DNA of 64,000 nucleotides from Candidatus Schneideria nysicola (lineage in GTDB: Bacteria > Pseudomonadota > Gammaproteobacteria > Enterobacterales > Enterobacteriaceae): assembly GCF_019923565.1 (NCBI RefSeq), contig NZ_CP074435.1, positions 33,089 through 97,088 on the forward strand. Reading direction: 5' to 3'. Below the pieces are notes generated by a model, which made no database searches, had not been told where the DNA came from, and worked only from the letters and a program-made list of their open reading frames with translations. Each line of letters starts with the position of its first letter. Position 1 is the stretch's first letter. The translations under genes were made by a program, and so were the position numbers. Below are positions 61,038-64,000 of this stretch, piece by piece.

Positions 61038-61427
61038 TTACCATAAAAAAATACCAATACCAATAGACAATATTAGACTTAATAATAAAAGAAGATATGC
61101 AGTTCTTTTACCAGATAAAAATGTATCGTCTAACCATCCTATATCTATTAAAATATGACGTATTCCACCTATTATATGATATAAATAAATACTAGCTATT
61201 AACCAGATAATAATTTTACATGTAAAGTAGTTTAATATATTGGTTATATAAAGAAATCCGTCATAAGACGATAAAGATAAATAAAGTATATAAATTAAAA
61301 TGCCTAAAAAAAAGCACATAATAATACCAGATATCCTATGTAAAATAGATACTATTGCGGTAATAGGAAAATGCATAGTCCATAGATTTAAATTAATAGG
61401 TCTATTTTTTTCTTTATGTATCTTCAT
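61038..61427 (-). CDS. sdhC: Succinate dehydrogenase cytochrome b556 subunit SdhC
   Basis: Membrane anchor that binds ubiquinone and haem with SdhD. RPINLNLWTMHFPITAIVSI near residue 9, LHRISGIIMCFF near residue 29 (the quinone-site Ser/Arg region) and the haem His in YHIIGGIRHILIDIG near residue 84 are present. 129 aa, as in E. coli. It heads the sdh-suc-tol series; a promoter-like sequence lies at 61481-61509. Confidence 0.95.
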   Translation of the reverse strand: MKIHKEKNRPINLNLWTMHFPITAIVSILHRISGIIMCFFLGILIYILYLSLSSYDGFLYITNILNYFTCKIIIWLIASIYLYHIIGGIRHILIDIGWLDDTFLSGKRTAYLLLLLSLILSIGIGIFLW

Positions 61428-61480
61428 AAATAAATTTAATTATTAATCCTAATTAAAACGTAAAAATAATAGGATACCAT

Positions 61481-61509
61481 AATATAATTCGACTATACTG
61501 TCTATACAA
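61481..61509 (-). promoter_or_regulatory. Putative sigma-70 promoter of the sdh-suc-tol series
   Basis: On the minus strand TTGTAT (61509-61504), a 17-nt spacer and TATATT (61486-61481). The -10 has five of six consensus bases and the -35 three of six. The sdhC ATG is 53 nt downstream. Confidence 0.4.
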
Positions 61510-61629
61510 AAAGTAAAGAGGAGACAAGATAGTAAGAATTATAGTTATATTATTTATCATTAATTGTAAAAAATAACTTTTAGATAAAATATTAATAATA
61601 TATTATTCTATCCTATCTATATTGAATAG

Positions 61630-61660
61630 AACTCATTTGAATGAGTTTGTTCTTTTTTTT
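61630..61660 (+). terminator. Terminator-like hairpin in the gpt leader
   Basis: AACTCATT (61630-61637) and AATGAGTT (61640-61647) are complementary; a realistic stem is 6 bp with a 6-nt loop. TGTTC and eight T (61653-61660) follow. It looks like an intrinsic terminator facing gpt, whose ATG is only 33 nt downstream, so it could be a leader attenuator or end a short upstream transcript. Confidence 0.5.
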
Positions 61661-61693
61661 AATCCAATATGAAAAAGGATCAATTCCATTTAT

Positions 61694-62161
61694 ATGATAG
61701 ATAATAAACATATAGTTACTTGGGATACATTGCAAAATCATGCACGTACTATAGCAAGGAGATTACTTGATTCCCAAAAAAAGTGGGAAAGGATTATAGC
61801 TGTAAGTAGAGGTGGATTAGTTCCTGGAGCTCTTTTAGCAAGAGAATTGGCTATACGTTATGTCGATACTGTTTGTATATCTAGTTATGATTACAATATA
61901 CAACGTAAAAAAATAGATATAATTAAACGTGCAGATGGAGACGGAGATCGTTATATTATAGTAGATGATTTAGTAGATACTGGAAACACTGCTAAAGCCA
62001 TCCGTACCCTATATCCAAAAGCACATTTTGTCACTCTTTTTGCTAAACCTTCTGGACGTTTATTCGTTGATGATTATGTTGTTGATATTCCTCAAAATAC
62101 TTGGATAGAACAACCATGGGATATGGGGTTTACCTTTATACCTCCATTAATAAGAGAATAA
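61694..62161 (+). CDS. gpt: Xanthine-guanine phosphoribosyltransferase Gpt
   Basis: Converts guanine, xanthine and hypoxanthine with PRPP to GMP, XMP and [21 protein letters not shown] near residue 8, [17 protein letters not shown] near residue 38, the PRPP motif [18 protein letters not shown] near residue 88, and the purine-specificity end [10 protein letters not shown] match E. coli Gpt. 155 aa versus 152. It pairs functionally with xanP (13634). No ribosome-binding site is obvious; a terminator-like hairpin lies in the leader. Confidence 0.97.
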   Translation: MIDNKHIVTWDTLQNHARTIARRLLDSQKKWERIIAVSRGGLVPGALLARELAIRYVDTVCISSYDYNIQRKKIDIIKRADGDGDRYIIVDDLVDTGNTAKAIRTLYPKAHFVTLFAKPSGRLFVDDYVVDIPQNTWIEQPWDMGFTFIPPLIRE

Positions 62162-62175
62162 TAACGTTATCATAT

Positions 62176-63579
62176 CTAGAAACTTATATTTCCAGGAGTA
62201 CGTGGGAAGGGTATAACATCACGAATATTGTTTAATCCAGTAACATAAGATACTAATCGATCAAAACCGAGTCCAAATCCTGAATGAGGTACCGTTCCAT
62301 ATTTTCTAAGATCACGATACCACCAATAATTCTCTTTATTCATACCTAAGGCATCCAAACGTTTATCTAACTTCTCTAAACGTTCTTCACGTTGTGATCC
62401 TCCAATAATTTCACCTATTCCTGGAAATAATATATCTAATGCTGAAACGGTCTTATCATCCTCATTTACACGCATATAAAATGCTTTTATCTCTTTAGGA
62501 TAATTTTTTATTATTATGGGTGAAGGAAAATATTTCTCTAATAAATACTTTTCATGTTCCGAAGACAATTCTTGACCCCAATAAAAATTTTTTTCAAATT
62601 TCACATGAGCATAACGTAAAATATCGGAAACTTCATTATAATCTATTCTAATAAATTTAGATAAAATACATTGCTCTAACTGATTAATAAGATTTTTTGA
62701 CATACTTCTTTGGGATAAAAATTCTATATCATCATAACGTTCTTCTAAAATAACTTTAAAAATATCTTTAAGCATACATTCCGCCAATTCTGCAATATCG
62801 TCTAAATTAGCAAATGCTACTTCCGGTTCTACCATCCAAAATTCAGATAAATGTCGCTTGGTATGAGAATTTTCCGCACGAAAAGTTGGACCAAAAGTAT
62901 ATACTCTTGATACAGCACAAGCATAAGCTTCACCATTAAGTTGTCCAGAAACTGTTAAAAATGCCTCTTTACCAAAGAAATCTTCTTTGAAATCTATTTT
63001 TCCATTTTTTTTTCGTGGAAGATTCTCTAAGTCTAGAGTGGAGACTCTAAACATATGGCCAACTCCTTCTGTATCAGCAGCGGTAATAACAGGAGTTGAA
63101 ACCCAAAAAAAACCTCTTTGATGCATGAATTGATGAATAGCCCATGCTAAAGTATGACGTATTCTTGTAACTGCACCTATTGTATGAGTACGGGGACGTA
63201 AATGAGCTACCTCTCTCAAATAAGAGAGATTATGACGCTTAGCAGCAATCGGATATGTATTAGGATCTTCAATCCACCCCAATACCGTTAGATTGTTTCC
63301 TACTAGCTCAAAAGATTGACCACTAGATGGAGATTGAACGATTTTTCCAACAATTGAAACAGAACAACCCGTGGTAAGATGTAAAACTTCTTCTTTATAG
63401 TTGGGTAACGTATTATGTATTATAACTTGTAACGATCCTAAACAAGAACCATCATAAATATGAAGAAATGAAATACCTAATTTAGAGTCTCGTCGTGTGC
63501 GTATCCATCCACGTAATATTACTTGACTATTTAGGATTATATTACCTTGTAATACTTCAAATACAGAAACCAGCTTCAT
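62176..63579 (-). CDS. asnS: Asparaginyl-tRNA synthetase
   Basis: Class IIb synthetase charging tRNA-Asn. The N-terminal OB fold has [20 protein letters not shown] near residue 21. Motif 2 is [21 protein letters not shown] near residue 234 (partial), and motif 3 [16 protein letters not shown] near residue 436, ending [10 protein letters not shown]. 467 aa versus 466. It is convergent with gpt, with 14 nt between the stops. Confidence 0.98.
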   Translation of the reverse strand: MKLVSVFEVLQGNIILNSQVILRGWIRTRRDSKLGISFLHIYDGSCLGSLQVIIHNTLPNYKEEVLHLTTGCSVSIVGKIVQSPSSGQSFELVGNNLTVLGWIEDPNTYPIAAKRHNLSYLREVAHLRPRTHTIGAVTRIRHTLAWAIHQFMHQRGFFWVSTPVITAADTEGVGHMFRVSTLDLENLPRKKNGKIDFKEDFFGKEAFLTVSGQLNGEAYACAVSRVYTFGPTFRAENSHTKRHLSEFWMVEPEVAFANLDDIAELAECMLKDIFKVILEERYDDIEFLSQRSMSKNLINQLEQCILSKFIRIDYNEVSDILRYAHVKFEKNFYWGQELSSEHEKYLLEKYFPSPIIIKNYPKEIKAFYMRVNEDDKTVSALDILFPGIGEIIGGSQREERLEKLDKRLDALGMNKENYWWYRDLRKYGTVPHSGFGLGFDRLVSYVTGLNNIRDVIPFPRTPGNISF

Positions 63580-63667
63580 ATTATGCTTTACTCTTCAAAT
63601 ATTTAAAAATTATTTTCTTATATTAATAGAAAAAGAAACTCGTTGTAAATAATTTTAGAGTATATAT

Positions 63668-63724
63668 ATAGGAAACAAATATTTCCTATTAGTTTATTCT
63701 TCTCCTTATATAGAAGAATAAACT
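63668..63724 (-). repeat. Two inverted repeats at the mreD 3' end
   Basis: A 13-bp perfect stem (63691-63703 with 63712-63724, 8-nt loop) lies in the last mreD codons. Next to it is an 8-bp stem (63668-63675 with 63682-63689) whose arm includes part of the stop codon. On the minus strand an alternating AT tract follows, not a T-run. They may mark the 3' end of the mre transcript. Confidence 0.5.
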
Positions 63725-64000
63725 CTTATTCATAAGATATAAAATAACAGGCCAAAACAATCCATCTCCAATAATTTCCAAAAAGAGTTCAGAACTAAAT
63801 CTCATTGTAGAGATCATATATAGTATTAAAAATATAATGATTTTGGTAATTAATAATAATAACATAATAATTAATGTTTGATAATAAATAGATATTCTCT
63901 GAAGGAAATGAATATTTAATATAATTAGATAAGTCAATAAACTCATCGCTATTCCCTGTATTCCTACAGTGATATCTAATAAAATATCCATCGCTAATCC
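63689..64000 (-). CDS. mreD: Rod shape-determining protein MreD, 5' partial
   Basis: Inner-membrane partner of MreC in the elongasome. About 104 codons are visible to the right edge. Three hydrophobic helices remain. The segment DILLDITVGIQGIAMSLLTY aligns with E. coli [20 protein letters not shown], and GDGLFWPVILYLMNKS aligns with the C-terminal NGVLWPWIFLLMRK. E. coli MreD is 162 aa, so about 60 residues lie outside. The frame is open through base 64000 (GLAMD), so the gene continues. mreB and mreC are expected beyond the window. Confidence 0.85.
   Translation of the reverse strand, partial: GLAMDILLDITVGIQGIAMSLLTYLIILNIHFLQRISIYYQTLIIMLLLLITKIIIFLILYMISTMRFSSELFLEIIGDGLFWPVILYLMNKSLFFYIRRRIN

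Larger units (their letters stand above)
61428..61693. other. Divergent spacer between sdhC and gpt
   Basis: 266 nt with no supportable gene. It contains the likely sdh promoter (minus strand, 61481-61509) and, close to gpt, a hairpin followed by eight T (61630-61660). The AGAGGAG near 61516-61522 resembles a ribosome-binding site, but no start codon with a meaningful frame follows. Confidence 0.5.

Overview
This 64 kb window comes from a strongly A+T-rich, gene-dense gammaproteobacterial chromosome. Nearly every protein can be matched to an Enterobacterales counterpart, and several blocks keep E. coli gene order with members deleted: tsaE-mutL-miaA-hfq-hflK-hflC; mutY-yggX-mltC; lepA-lepB-rnc-era-recO-pdxJ-acpS; dnaK-dnaJ; groES-groEL; pdxB-truA-accD-folC-cvpA-ubiX (without usg, dedA, dedD, purF); and sdhCDAB-sucABCD followed directly by tolQRAB-pal-cpoB (without cydAB and ybgC). 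Small gaps, overlapping gene ends, slightly shortened proteins, weak Shine-Dalgarno signals, a tRNA without encoded CCA and one decaying gene all suggest a heritable intracellular symbiont, probably of an insect. The genus cannot be fixed from this window. No insertion sequence, CRISPR array, rRNA or recognisable prophage was seen.

Layout: 0-9.3 kb (+) carries metabolite repair, tRNA modification, mismatch repair, Hfq, HflKC and topoisomerase I. 9.3-17.7 kb is the most accessory part: MdfA-type drug efflux, a small coiled-coil membrane protein, a small heat-shock protein, a UbiD-family decarboxylase resembling gallate/protocatechuate decarboxylases, a small zinc-binding protein, a xanthine permease, folE, a frameshifted nlpD remnant, folA and gmhB. 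17.8-29.6 kb holds gapA, pitA, mltC, yggX, mutY, tusA and the acpS-to-lepA cluster. 29.7-39.1 kb has tRNA-Tyr, dnaJ/dnaK, gltP, acs and groESL. 39.1-47.5 kb has ribE, metK, pgl, pdxB, truA, accD, folC, cvpA and ubiX. 47.5-61.5 kb (-) is one nearly gapless series from sdhC to cpoB. 61.7-64 kb has gpt, asnS and the cut-off mreD.

Functional themes: (1) B-vitamin and cofactor genes (folE/folA/folC, pdxB/pdxJ, ribE, metK) fit a nutritional symbiont. (2) xanP plus gpt, with purF missing from its usual place between cvpA and ubiX, suggests purine salvage. (3) The oxidative TCA branch from 2-oxoglutarate to fumarate is complete (sucABCD, sdhCDAB). gltP (glutamate/aspartate uptake) and acs (acetate activation) could feed it. 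(4) Envelope functions are well kept: Tol-Pal, MltC, LepB, GmhB, MreD. (5) Heat-shock control appears intact: sigma-32-type promoters with 14-nt spacers precede the ibp-like gene, dnaK and groES.

I found no clearly new multi-gene system. The best leads are the gallate-type decarboxylase beside ubiX-dependent chemistry, two small phage-like or orphan proteins, catalytic-residue changes in RNase III, MiaA and Era, a poly(A) frameshift in nlpD, and several strong inverted repeats, including a perfect 19-bp repeat between folA and gmhB. Start sites were moved from the longest frame where homology or a ribosome-binding site favoured another codon.
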